Shown here piece after piece: positions 18,220 to 26,443 of a DNA stretch of 64,000 nucleotides; the first letter of the stretch is position 1, and each line of letters starts with the position of its first letter. Under the pieces are notes generated by a model. It was not told where the DNA came from and made no database searches. It saw only the letters and a list, made by a program, of their open reading frames with translations. The DNA is from Kitasatospora fiedleri. Its GTDB lineage: Bacteria; Actinomycetota; Actinomycetes; Streptomycetales; Streptomycetaceae. Position numbers and translations under genes: made by a program. Location of the stretch: the NCBI RefSeq assembly GCF_948472415.1, contig NZ_OX419519.1:5919001-5983000 (forward strand). Reading direction: 5' to 3'.

Positions 18220-18223
<4 letters not shown>
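17135..18223 (-). CDS. Oligopeptide ABC transporter ATP-binding protein (OppD/DppD type), importer 1
   Basis: A 362-residue ATPase beginning at ATG 18223, which overlaps the stop of the OppC gene (ATGA). Walker A GESGSGKST, signature HELSGGMRQRVGIVLAL, Walker B VLVLDEPTTALD and switch VTHDMG are intact. The oligopeptide-specific C-terminal region (HPYTRALIGA, then GCVFRDRCPLAVPVC) is followed by a Pro/Ala-rich tail. It pairs with the next ATPase to power the importer. The neighbourhood (murQ, peptidases, NagZ) suggests muropeptide or peptide cargo. Confidence 0.92.
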
Positions 18224-19119
<896 letters not shown>

Positions 19120-19123
19120 CGCC

Positions 19124-20107
19124 TCACCCGGGGTCGATCACCGAGTACAGCAGCTCGGCGAGGATGTTGGCGACCACGATGGTCACCGTGATCAGCAGGA
19201 AGGCGCCGCCCATCAGCGGGTAGTCCCGGTTGCCGATGCTCTTGAGCAGCAGGTTGCCCAGGCCCGGGTAGTCGAAGACGTCCTCGATCAGCACCGAGCC
19301 GGCGAACATGTGGCCGACCGACAGGGCGAGCGTGGTGAACAGCGGCAGCACGGCGTTGCGGCCGATGTAGCGCATCCGGGTGGCCGGGGCGATGCCGCGC
19401 AGCTCGGCGGCGAGGATGAAGTCGTCGCCGAGGACGGAGGCCACGCTGGACTTCATGGTCAGCAGCCAGCCGCCGTAGCTGAGCAGCGCGTAGGTGGCCA
19501 CCGGCAGCACGGCGTGGGTGGCGACCGAGCCGAGGTACGCGGCGGTGAAGCCGGGTGCGATGGTCACGTCGCTGGTGTCGCCGTAGGGCAGCACGTTCCA
19601 CAGGGTGTGGAACAGGAACGCCAGCAGCAGGGCCAGCACGAAGGACGGCACGCCCGCCATCAGCGAGCCGGACAGCGACAGCAGCCCCCCGCCGCGGGAG
19701 TCGCGCCGCACGGCGGCGACCACGCCGGCCGCGCAGCCGACCAGGAAGCTGAGCACCAGGCCGGACAGCACCGGCAGCACCGTCCAGGGCACCGCCGCGC
19801 GGATCACGTCCGCGACGGGGACGCCGCTGTAGGAGATCGACACCCCCAGGTTGCCGTGGACCAACTGGCCCAGGTAGCCCAGGTACTGGTCCACCAGCGG
19901 CTCGTGCGAGGTGAACCCGTACACGACGGCGACCTTGGCCCGGGCCAGTTCGGGCGGCATGCCGCCCAGCACGTACGACTCGTAGGCCGCGTCGCCGGGG
20001 TTGCCGGGCAGCGCGTGGACGAGGAAGAAGGTGAAGGTAGCGACGGTGAACACCATCGCCAGGCCGGCGGCCAGCTTCGCCGCGAGCCGGAGGAGGAAGC
20101 CCTTCAT
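19124..20107 (-). CDS. Oligopeptide ABC transporter permease (OppB/DppB type), importer 1
   Basis: A 327-residue permease starting MKGFLLRLAAKLAAGLAMVF at 20107. The first helix and the following LVHALPGNPGD motif are typical for OppB. The EAA loop is AELRGIAPATRMRYIGRNAV, and six helices in total can be seen. It starts only 6 bases after the binding-protein stop, with no hairpin between them. It partners the OppC protein. Confidence 0.92.
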   Translation of the reverse strand: MKGFLLRLAAKLAAGLAMVFTVATFTFFLVHALPGNPGDAAYESYVLGGMPPELARAKVAVVYGFTSHEPLVDQYLGYLGQLVHGNLGVSISYSGVPVADVIRAAVPWTVLPVLSGLVLSFLVGCAAGVVAAVRRDSRGGGLLSLSGSLMAGVPSFVLALLLAFLFHTLWNVLPYGDTSDVTIAPGFTAAYLGSVATHAVLPVATYALLSYGGWLLTMKSSVASVLGDDFILAAELRGIAPATRMRYIGRNAVLPLFTTLALSVGHMFAGSVLIEDVFDYPGLGNLLLKSIGNRDYPLMGGAFLLITVTIVVANILAELLYSVIDPG

Positions 20108-20113
20108 CCGCCG

Positions 20114-21949
20114 CTACTTCTGCTTGTTCTTGGGCTGGACGTAGCCCTGCATCATCCAGACGCCGGGCGAGTTGCTCAGCAGCCCGTCCTGGCCGGACTT
20201 CGGGAAGTCGGTGAACCGCTTGTCGTTCACGAACTGCACGTTGGTGTAGTCCCAGACCTGGATGACCGGCAGCTGCTGGTTGGAGAGCGCGGCCAGCCGC
20301 CGGACGATGTCCTTCTGCTCCTCCGGCTGGAGGACGGTCAGCCTGGCGGTCAGCTCGCCGGGGTTGACGGTGGCGCCGTCGAGGGGGAAGGAGGTCGGGG
20401 TGTTGAGCCAGTTGCCCGAGCCCTGGCCGGACTTGTGCGTGACGTCGGCGCCGATCGCGGTGAAGCCGTCGTCCACGCCGTACAGGCGCTGGAAGGCGGC
20501 GTCGGTGCCGGGGCCGAGCGCGGTCAGCCAGAAGCCGACCGGGTACTTGCCGTCCGCCATCTCCTTCTTGTAGGTGCTGAAGTCGGCGGTCAGCGCGGTC
20601 CTGGTCGGGATGCCGAAGGCGGTCAGCTGGTTGGCGACGACGGTGCCGCCGGCGATCCAGTCGCTGAAGCCGTTGACGGTCTGCAGCGTGATGGTCCACG
20701 GCGTGCCGTCGGGCAGGTGCCAGGTGCCGTCCTTCTTGGTGAGCCCGGCCTGCTGGAGGAGTTCGGCGGCCTTGGCCTCGTCGTGCGCGTACGGGTCGAG
20801 CGCGGCCTGCTGCTCGGGGGTGAGCCACTTCTCGGCGACCTTGTCGATCAGGCCGGTGGTGGCCTTCGAGGCGGTCCCGCCGACCGGCTGGCCGACCTTG
20901 GTGACGGCCTCGCGGTCGATGACGTGCGCGAGCGCCCGGCGGACCTCCACCTTGTCGAACGGGGCGACGCCCTGGTTGAAGGCGATCGCCGCGTCCACGT
21001 AGTTGATGGCGTCGACGCGCTGGTTGCCGGCCTTCAGGATGCGCTGGAGGACGTTGTCGGGGATGGCGGTGAACGGCGCGGCGTCCAGCTCGCCGTTGGT
21101 CATGTAGCTCCAGATCTGCTCGTTGCCGGTGTAGTTGCGCACCACCACCTGCTTGGGACCGATCTTGGCGGCGGCGAAGAAGTGCGGGTTGCGGTCGAGG
21201 ACCGCCGAGCCCGGGTTGACCCGGGTGAGGACGAACGGGCCGGCCGAGACGTCCTTGGCGGGGGCGAACGCGGAGACCTTCTTGCCGATCTCGTTGAGCC
21301 TGTCGACGGCCGCCTTCGCGGCGTCGGCCCGCGCGGGGTCGGGGCTCTGGCTGGTGTGGATCACGTCCCACACGTCGGCGGGCAGCAGGGCGCCGTACAC
21401 CGAGGCGGGGACGATCTTCTGGGTGAGGACCAGGCGCGGGAACTGGACGTTCTTCGCCCCGGGCACCTGGCTGATCTCGTAGGTGTGCGGCGCGGTCTCC
21501 CTGACCTCGGCCACGTCCAGGCCCTGGGTGAGCAGGCCGGCCCCGATGGTGGCCGAGCCCTGGGTGAGCGCGATGGCCATCGACGCCCTGACGTCCTCGG
21601 CGGTGACGGGCGTGCCGTCGGACCACTTGGCATCGGGCTCCAACTCGACCGTGATCGAGGTGTCGGTGGTCTTCCAGCTCCTGGCCAGGCCGGGGAAGAA
21701 GTCGTTCGGGTCCTGCGGGTTCTTCTTGGTGAAGCCCAGCTGCATGGTGTCGTAGCCGAGGAAGGTGTTGCCGGCGGCGTTGAAGGGGTTCATCGGGGCG
21801 CCGGCCGCGATGGGGTGGTTGCCGTCGATGGTGGTGAAGACCCCGTCCCCGGCGGAGCCCGAGGACCCCGCGCCGGGGGAGCAGGCCGCGGTGCCGCCGA
21901 GGAGGAGGGCCGCCGCGAGGGGGAGGGCGGCGCGTCTGGTGTGCTTCAT
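20114..21949 (-). CDS. Oligopeptide-binding lipoprotein (SBP_bac_5), importer 1
   Basis: A 611-residue lipoprotein. Translation most likely starts at ATG 21949 (MKHTRRAALPL) rather than the upstream ATG at 21970, because the lipoprotein signal begins there and ends at the lipobox GGTAAC. The body is a family 5 solute-binding protein, longer than the usual 520-560 residues; DNGxFT-type family features include VEVRRALAHVIDREAV and EQQAALDPYAHDEAKAAELL. First gene of importer 1, divergent from murQ across a 240-base gap that contains two inverted repeats. Cargo unknown; murQ next door points to muropeptides. Confidence 0.92.
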   Translation of the reverse strand: MKHTRRAALPLAAALLLGGTAACSPGAGSSGSAGDGVFTTIDGNHPIAAGAPMNPFNAAGNTFLGYDTMQLGFTKKNPQDPNDFFPGLARSWKTTDTSITVELEPDAKWSDGTPVTAEDVRASMAIALTQGSATIGAGLLTQGLDVAEVRETAPHTYEISQVPGAKNVQFPRLVLTQKIVPASVYGALLPADVWDVIHTSQSPDPARADAAKAAVDRLNEIGKKVSAFAPAKDVSAGPFVLTRVNPGSAVLDRNPHFFAAAKIGPKQVVVRNYTGNEQIWSYMTNGELDAAPFTAIPDNVLQRILKAGNQRVDAINYVDAAIAFNQGVAPFDKVEVRRALAHVIDREAVTKVGQPVGGTASKATTGLIDKVAEKWLTPEQQAALDPYAHDEAKAAELLQQAGLTKKDGTWHLPDGTPWTITLQTVNGFSDWIAGGTVVANQLTAFGIPTRTALTADFSTYKKEMADGKYPVGFWLTALGPGTDAAFQRLYGVDDGFTAIGADVTHKSGQGSGNWLNTPTSFPLDGATVNPGELTARLTVLQPEEQKDIVRRLAALSNQQLPVIQVWDYTNVQFVNDKRFTDFPKSGQDGLLSNSPGVWMMQGYVQPKNKQK

Positions 21950-22022
21950 GGGGGGCGGAACTCCGATCAACCGGTGCGTGAGGGAGTGGCTGCGGTGTGC
22001 CGACCGTAGGAGTCGCGGCCCG

Positions 22023-22065
22023 CTTGCGTCAATGAGTTACGCAAGAGGTTCGTTGTTCGTAACTC
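22023..22065. promoter_or_regulatory. Overlapping inverted repeats in the importer-1/murQ divergent promoter region
   Basis: CTTGCGT (22023-22029) and ACGCAAG (22039-22045) form one inverted repeat with a 9-base spacer. GAGTTACG (22034-22041) and CGTAACTC (22058-22065) form a second with 8-base arms. They overlap and sit between the divergent binding-protein and murQ genes. They are good candidates for the binding sites of the RpiR regulator encoded downstream of murQ. Confidence 0.5.
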
Positions 22066-22127
22066 GGCGACTCGCCTGGAGCTGGCCGTTGTTGACTCCG
22101 CGACAGGTGCAAAGCAACGGAACGGGC

Positions 22128-22157
22128 GGTAGATGATGTTGCAAAAAAACCTACCGG
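22128..22157 (+). promoter_or_regulatory. GGTAG...CTACC repeat with A-tract just upstream of murQ
   Basis: GGTAG at 22128-22132 pairs with CTACC at 22153-22157 across an A-rich stretch with seven A in a row, unusual in this genome. A similar GGTAGTTTTCCACC lies at 25414-25427 in front of the GNAT/S12 divergent pair. Both may be sites for one regulator. Not a recognised consensus. Confidence 0.35.
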
Positions 22158-22190
22158 GCAGGACGATGGCAGAAACCGAGAGGACATCCG

Positions 22191-23102
22191 ATGACCCCGA
22201 GTCGTTCCGTCCGCGTCGTGTCGCCCACCGAGCGGCGTAACCCCCGCACCCTCGGCATCGACCGGGCCGACCCGCTCGACGTGCTGCGGCTGCTCAACGC
22301 CGAGGACGCCCTCGTCCCCGGGGCCGTCGCCCGGGTGCTGCCCCGGCTCGCGGTCGTGGTGGAGGCCACCGCCGAACGGCTGCGGGCCGGCGGCCGGCTG
22401 CACTACTTCGGCGCGGGCACCTCCGGACGCACCGCCGTGGTCGACGCCGCCGAACTGGGCCCGACCTTCTCGCTGCCGCCCGGCGTCGTCGTCGCCCACC
22501 ACGCGGGCGGCCCGACCGCGCTGGTCACCGCCGTCGAGGGCAGCGAGGACAGCGAGGAACTCGGCGCCGCCGACGCCGCCGAGGTCGGCGCGGGCGACGT
22601 GGCGGTGGGCATCGCCGCCAGCGGCCGCACCCCCTACGTCGCGGGCGCGCTGACCGCCGCCCGGGCGGCCGGGGCGTTCACCGTCCTGGTCAGCGCCAAC
22701 CCCGGCGCACCGCTCGCGCACCTGGCCGACGTCCACCTCGACGTGGACACCGGCCCCGAGGCGATCGCCGGGTCCACCCGGCTCAAGGCCGCCAGCGCCC
22801 ACAAACTCGTCCTCAACGGCCTGTCCACCGCCGTGATGATCGCGCTCGGGCGCACCTACTCCAACCTGATGGTCGACGTCTCCGCCAGCAACGCCAAGCT
22901 GCGCGGCCGGCTGGTGACCATCCTGATGGAGGCCACCGGACTCGGCGAGGAGCGCTGCGCGCACGCGCTCGCCGGGGCGGACGGCGAGCTGAAGACGGCG
23001 CTGGTCTGCCTGCTGTCCGACTGCGGGCCCGAGGAGGGCCGCCGCCGGCTGGCCGCCGCCCGGGGACGGGTGGCCGACGCCCTGGCGGCGCAGCCGATCT
23101 GA
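22191..23102 (+). CDS. murQ: N-acetylmuramic acid 6-phosphate etherase
   Basis: A 303-residue SIS-fold enzyme that removes the D-lactyl ether from MurNAc-6-P, giving GlcNAc-6-P and lactate. Family hallmarks: TERRNPRTLGIDR at the N-terminus, RLHYFGAGTSGRTAVVDAAE, ALVTAVEGSEDSEELG, GIAASGRTPYVAGAL and VSANPGAPLAHLAD, then STRLKAASAHKLVLN. ATG 22191 follows an AGAGGA ribosome site. Divergent from the oligopeptide importer and convergent with an RpiR regulator, which is the common murQ-murR arrangement. It is the key evidence for MurNAc use in this window. Confidence 0.96.
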   Translation: MTPSRSVRVVSPTERRNPRTLGIDRADPLDVLRLLNAEDALVPGAVARVLPRLAVVVEATAERLRAGGRLHYFGAGTSGRTAVVDAAELGPTFSLPPGVVVAHHAGGPTALVTAVEGSEDSEELGAADAAEVGAGDVAVGIAASGRTPYVAGALTAARAAGAFTVLVSANPGAPLAHLADVHLDVDTGPEAIAGSTRLKAASAHKLVLNGLSTAVMIALGRTYSNLMVDVSASNAKLRGRLVTILMEATGLGEERCAHALAGADGELKTALVCLLSDCGPEEGRRRLAAARGRVADALAAQPI

Positions 23103-23119
23103 CGGGGGCCGACCCGGCG

Positions 23120-23161
23120 CGCCCGCGGCGGTCCGGCGCCGGACCCGGCCCGCCGCGGGCG
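23120..23161. terminator. Hairpin between convergent murQ and RpiR genes
   Basis: Arms CGCCCGCGGCGG (23120-23131) and CCGCCGCGGGCG (23150-23161) are perfect; the loop begins with the self-complementary TCCGGCGCCGGA. It fills the 70-base gap between two convergent stops and should end transcription from both sides. Confidence 0.75.
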
Positions 23162-23172
23162 TCCGCGCCGCC

Positions 23173-24105
23173 CTACCCGTGGTGGTGGCGCACCGCCGCG
23201 TAGGTGCGCTCCAGGGCCTTCAGCGTGCGGGCCCGGTGGCGCTGGGCCACCCCGACGAACAGGCAGTCGACGACGGTGAGCGCGGCGATCCGGCTGGCCA
23301 TCGCGCCGGAGCGGAAGGTGGTCTCGCGCACCGCCGTGGTCAGCACGTGATCGGCGTGCTCGGTGATCGGCGAACGCGGGAAGTTGGTGATCGCCAGCGT
23401 GGTCGCCCCGTTGCGCTGCGCCTCCGCCAGGACCTCGACGGTGGCCGCGGTGTCACCGGTGTGCGACACCCCGATCGCCACGTCGCCGCCGCGCAGCAGC
23501 GCCGCGGAGGTCAGCGCGATGTGCGGGTCCACCCAGGCGTTGACCCGGCGGCCGATCCGGTGCAGCTTCTGCTGCAGGTCCAGGGCGACCAGCCCGCTGG
23601 CCCCCACCCCGTACACGTCGATGCCGCCGGCCGAGGAGACCGCGTCCACCGCCCGCTTGAGGGCGTGCAGGTCGAGCTGGCCGACGGTGTCCTCGACCGC
23701 GCGGGCGTCGGCGAAGCCGAGTTTGGCGACGATGTCGGCCAGCGAGTCGCGGGGACCGATGTCCGCGCCGACCGCGCTCCAACCCGCGCTGCTCTCCTCG
23801 ACGCTGGCGGCCGAGGCCAGGCCGATTCGCAGGTCCGGGTAGCCCTTGAGGCCGAGCGTGCGGCAGAACCGCATCACGGTGGTCTCCGAGGTGCGGCACT
23901 CGGCGGCCAGCTCGCTGATGGTCTGCGCGGCCACGTTCGCCGGATCGGCGAGCGCGGCCTCGGCGACCCGGCGCTCGGCGGGCGCCAGCGTGGGCAGCAG
24001 CGCCCGGATCTGGACGAGCACGGTCTGCGGCGGGCCGCTGGGCGCGGGCGCGGGGGTGCGGGCGGCGGACCTGCGCTTCGGGCGGGTTCCGTCGGCTGCG
24101 GTCAT
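23173..24105 (-). CDS. RpiR family regulator (MurR-like) with SIS domain
   Basis: A 310-residue regulator starting at ATG 24105 behind GGAAG. The RpiR helix-turn-helix lies at about 28-105: LPTLAPAERRVAEAALADP, then TISELAAECRTSETTVMRFC and RTLGLKGYPDLRIGLA. The SIS domain at about 150-290 has GGIDVYGVGASGLVALDLQQ and VAIGVSHTGDTAATVEVLAEA. It faces murQ, so the natural ligand is MurNAc-6-P or GlcNAc-6-P by analogy with MurR (inference). It lies downstream of the S12 hydrolase on the same strand and may be co-transcribed with it. Confidence 0.92.
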   Translation of the reverse strand: MTAADGTRPKRRSAARTPAPAPSGPPQTVLVQIRALLPTLAPAERRVAEAALADPANVAAQTISELAAECRTSETTVMRFCRTLGLKGYPDLRIGLASAASVEESSAGWSAVGADIGPRDSLADIVAKLGFADARAVEDTVGQLDLHALKRAVDAVSSAGGIDVYGVGASGLVALDLQQKLHRIGRRVNAWVDPHIALTSAALLRGGDVAIGVSHTGDTAATVEVLAEAQRNGATTLAITNFPRSPITEHADHVLTTAVRETTFRSGAMASRIAALTVVDCLFVGVAQRHRARTLKALERTYAAVRHHHG

Positions 24106-24173
24106 GAGCGCTTCCTTTGCGTGCGGGGGCGGTGAGGGCGGTGGGTGCGGTGAGGGCAGTGGGTGTGCGGCGG

Positions 24174-25343
24174 TCAGGCGGGCCGGGTGCCGGGCGCGGC
24201 CCGCGGACCGGAGTCCGGAGCCGGACCGGGGCCGGGGCCGAGGCCGGGATCGGAACCCGGATCGGACAGAGCGTCGCAGACGGCCCGCCGCAGCGCCACG
24301 ACCACCGAGGCGTCCCGGCCGAGGTGGACGCCGTTGGTGAGCAGCACCGCCCACGGGCCGCCGGACGGGTCCATGGCCACGCTGGTGCCGGTGAAGCCGG
24401 TGTGCCCGGCGCCGGTGGTCGGCCAGTGCCGCGCCATGTGGTCCCAGCGGTCGCCGCGCAGCGTCCAGCCCAGGCCCCGGCGGCCGCCCAGGCCCGCGGT
24501 GTGGCAGCGCACCGCCTCGGCCCGGATGCCGGGGGAGAGGAACGCGGAGTCGGCGGCCAGCCAGCCGAGCCGCAGGTAGCGGACCAGGTCGCCGGCCGTG
24601 CCGAACAGGCCCGCGTGGCCGCACACCCCGCCCAGCGCCGCCGCGTTCTCGTCGTGCACCGTCCCCACCGGGACGCCGCCGTCGGGGCGGGGCTCGGTGG
24701 CGGCGGTGCGCCCGTACCAGTCGGCGGGCGGCCGGTAGCGGGTCGCGGTCAGGCCGAGCGGGTCCAGCACCAGTTCCCGCACGGCCTGCTCCAGCGGTGC
24801 CCCGGCCACCGCGCGGACGACCTCGCCCAGCGCGACGAATCCCAGGTCGGAGTAGGCGACCGCGGTGCCGGGGGCGGTGTCCAGCGGTTCGGCCAGGGCG
24901 GCGGCCAGCCGGTCGGCGGGCGTCCCGGGCAGCGTGTGCAGCGGCCGGTGCGGGGGCAGGCCCGAGGTGTGGGTGAGCAGCTGGCGCACGGTGACCGCGT
25001 CCTTGCCGGGCCCGGTGAACCCGGGCAGGTGGCGGCGGACCGGGTCGTCCAGCCCGAGCGCGCCGGTGTCGGCCAGCCGCAGCACGGCGGGCAGGGTGGC
25101 CGTGACCTTGGTCAGCGAGGCGAGGTCGTAGACGGTGTCGGCGGTGACCGGGGCGGTCGGGCCGGTCACCGCCGTGCGGCCGAAGGCGTGCACCACCGGT
25201 TCGCCCGCCGCGCCCCGGCCGGTGGCGAGGACCGCTCCCGGCAGGCCGCCGGAGGCGACGGCGGACGCGACGAGCGCGGCCGCCGCGGCGCTGCCGCGGG
25301 CCGTGCGCTCGGGGTCGTCGGGAGAGGGGCGGGCGATCGTCAT
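24174..25343 (-). CDS. Serine hydrolase of the S12 / beta-lactamase family
   Basis: A 389-residue protein starting MTIARPSPDD at 25343. The SxxK motif is SLTK (residues 76-79), the Tyr motif is YSDLGF and a late HTGFTGTS stands where the KTG/HxG motif is expected. No signal peptide, so cytoplasmic. The last 30 residues are a Gly/Pro/Asp repeat. In Bacillus subtilis and E. coli, murQ loci also include a protein of this family (AmiE/YbbE, YfeW), so an amidase or peptidase acting on imported muropeptides is plausible here. Direct beta-lactamase activity is less likely. Confidence 0.85.
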   Translation of the reverse strand: MTIARPSPDDPERTARGSAAAAALVASAVASGGLPGAVLATGRGAAGEPVVHAFGRTAVTGPTAPVTADTVYDLASLTKVTATLPAVLRLADTGALGLDDPVRRHLPGFTGPGKDAVTVRQLLTHTSGLPPHRPLHTLPGTPADRLAAALAEPLDTAPGTAVAYSDLGFVALGEVVRAVAGAPLEQAVRELVLDPLGLTATRYRPPADWYGRTAATEPRPDGGVPVGTVHDENAAALGGVCGHAGLFGTAGDLVRYLRLGWLAADSAFLSPGIRAEAVRCHTAGLGGRRGLGWTLRGDRWDHMARHWPTTGAGHTGFTGTSVAMDPSGGPWAVLLTNGVHLGRDASVVVALRRAVCDALSDPGSDPGLGPGPGPAPDSGPRAAPGTRPA

Positions 25344-25474
25344 GGGCGTCCTCCACCTGCCGTGCCGTACGCGCGCCGGGCCGGGAGAGGTCTGGTGGCC
25401 CCGGGCGATCGTTGGTAGTTTTCCACCGCTCGAAAGCTCAATCATGTTATCAAGCAACAGATGGGACGGACAGC
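25344..25474. promoter_or_regulatory. Divergent promoter region, S12 hydrolase / GNAT operon
   Basis: This gap is AT-richer than its surroundings (about 25410-25465). It contains GGTAGTTTTCCACC at 25414-25427, which resembles the murQ upstream element, and CTCGAAAGCTCAATCATG. Promoters for both directions are expected here. I cannot assign -35/-10 boxes with confidence. Confidence 0.4.
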
Positions 25475-26443
25475 ATGAGGGACGCCGCACCGCCCGTGCT
25501 GCGCACCGCGCACCACGGCGACCTCCCCGAACTGCGCGGGATCGTGACCGCCTCGCTCGTCCACGACCCCGACGCGGCAAGGGTGTTGACGCTGCTGTGG
25601 GAGCTCACGGCGGACCGTCCGGACCTGCGGGTCGTCACCGAGGCCGACGGCGCCGTCACCGGTCTCGCGCTCGGTCGGCTCGCCCCGCCGTCCGACGGCC
25701 CGCACCCGCGCACCGGACACACCACCCTGCTCGCGGTGGCCCCGGAGCACCGCGGCCGGGGCCACGGCCGCGCACTGCTGGCCGGCATCGAGGAGCGCCT
25801 GCTGGCGGCCGGAGCCACCCGCCTGGTCGTCCGCGGCACCCCGCCGCACTACGCCTGGCCCGGCCTCGACATCCGCTACACCCCGGCCGTCTGCCTGGTG
25901 GAGTCCGCCGGGTACGCGCGCACCGCCGACGCGTTCAACATGCTCACCGACCTGTCCGCCGCCGACCTGGCCACCGCCGAGGACGAGCGGCGGCTGGCCG
26001 CCCTCGGCGTGCGGGTGCGCCGGGCCCGCGCCGAGGACGCGCCCCGCTTCCTCGCCTGGATGCGCACCTGGGGCGGCAGTTGGGCCGAGGAGGCCGCCAC
26101 CGCGCTCGCCCACGAGCCGCCGCGCTGCCACGTCGCGGTGCAGGGCGAGGACGGCGCCGAGGAGTTCGTCGGCTTCGCCTGCCACGGCGTCAACCGCGAC
26201 ACCTGGTTCGGGCCGATGGGCACCGCCGAGTCCCAGCGCGGCCGCGGCGTCGGGGCCGTGCTGCTGCGCCGCTGCCTGCGCGACCAGCGGGAGGCGGGCC
26301 GCACCGAGTCCGAGATCGCCTGGATCGCCCCGTACCGCTTCTACGCCCGCGCGGTCGACGCCCGGCTGCACCGGGTGTTCCGCCTCTACCAGAAGGACGC
26401 GCACGTGCCCGTCGACCCCGCCGCCCCGGAGCAGCGATCATGA
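25475..26443 (+). CDS. Two-domain GNAT acetyltransferase
   Basis: A 322-residue protein starting MRDAAPPVLRTAHHGDL at 25475; the upstream in-frame start at 25412 lies in the promoter region. Two GNAT folds are seen. The first, residues about 10-150, has the acetyl-CoA loop VAPEHRGRGHGRALL. The second, about 190-310, has the diverged TAESQRGRGVGAVLL. Its stop overlaps the ATG of the decarboxylase (ATGA). It is probably an N-acetyltransferase acting on an amino acid, peptide or amino sugar from the same pathway; the substrate cannot be read from sequence. Confidence 0.87.
   Translation: MRDAAPPVLRTAHHGDLPELRGIVTASLVHDPDAARVLTLLWELTADRPDLRVVTEADGAVTGLALGRLAPPSDGPHPRTGHTTLLAVAPEHRGRGHGRALLAGIEERLLAAGATRLVVRGTPPHYAWPGLDIRYTPAVCLVESAGYARTADAFNMLTDLSAADLATAEDERRLAALGVRVRRARAEDAPRFLAWMRTWGGSWAEEAATALAHEPPRCHVAVQGEDGAEEFVGFACHGVNRDTWFGPMGTAESQRGRGVGAVLLRRCLRDQREAGRTESEIAWIAPYRFYARAVDARLHRVFRLYQKDAHVPVDPAAPEQRS

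Noticed and set aside
24174..25343. Calling the S12 hydrolase an antibiotic-resistance beta-lactamase
   Set aside because: No signal peptide, and the murQ/RpiR setting favours an AmiE/YfeW-like role; the SxxK motif alone does not show beta-lactam hydrolysis.
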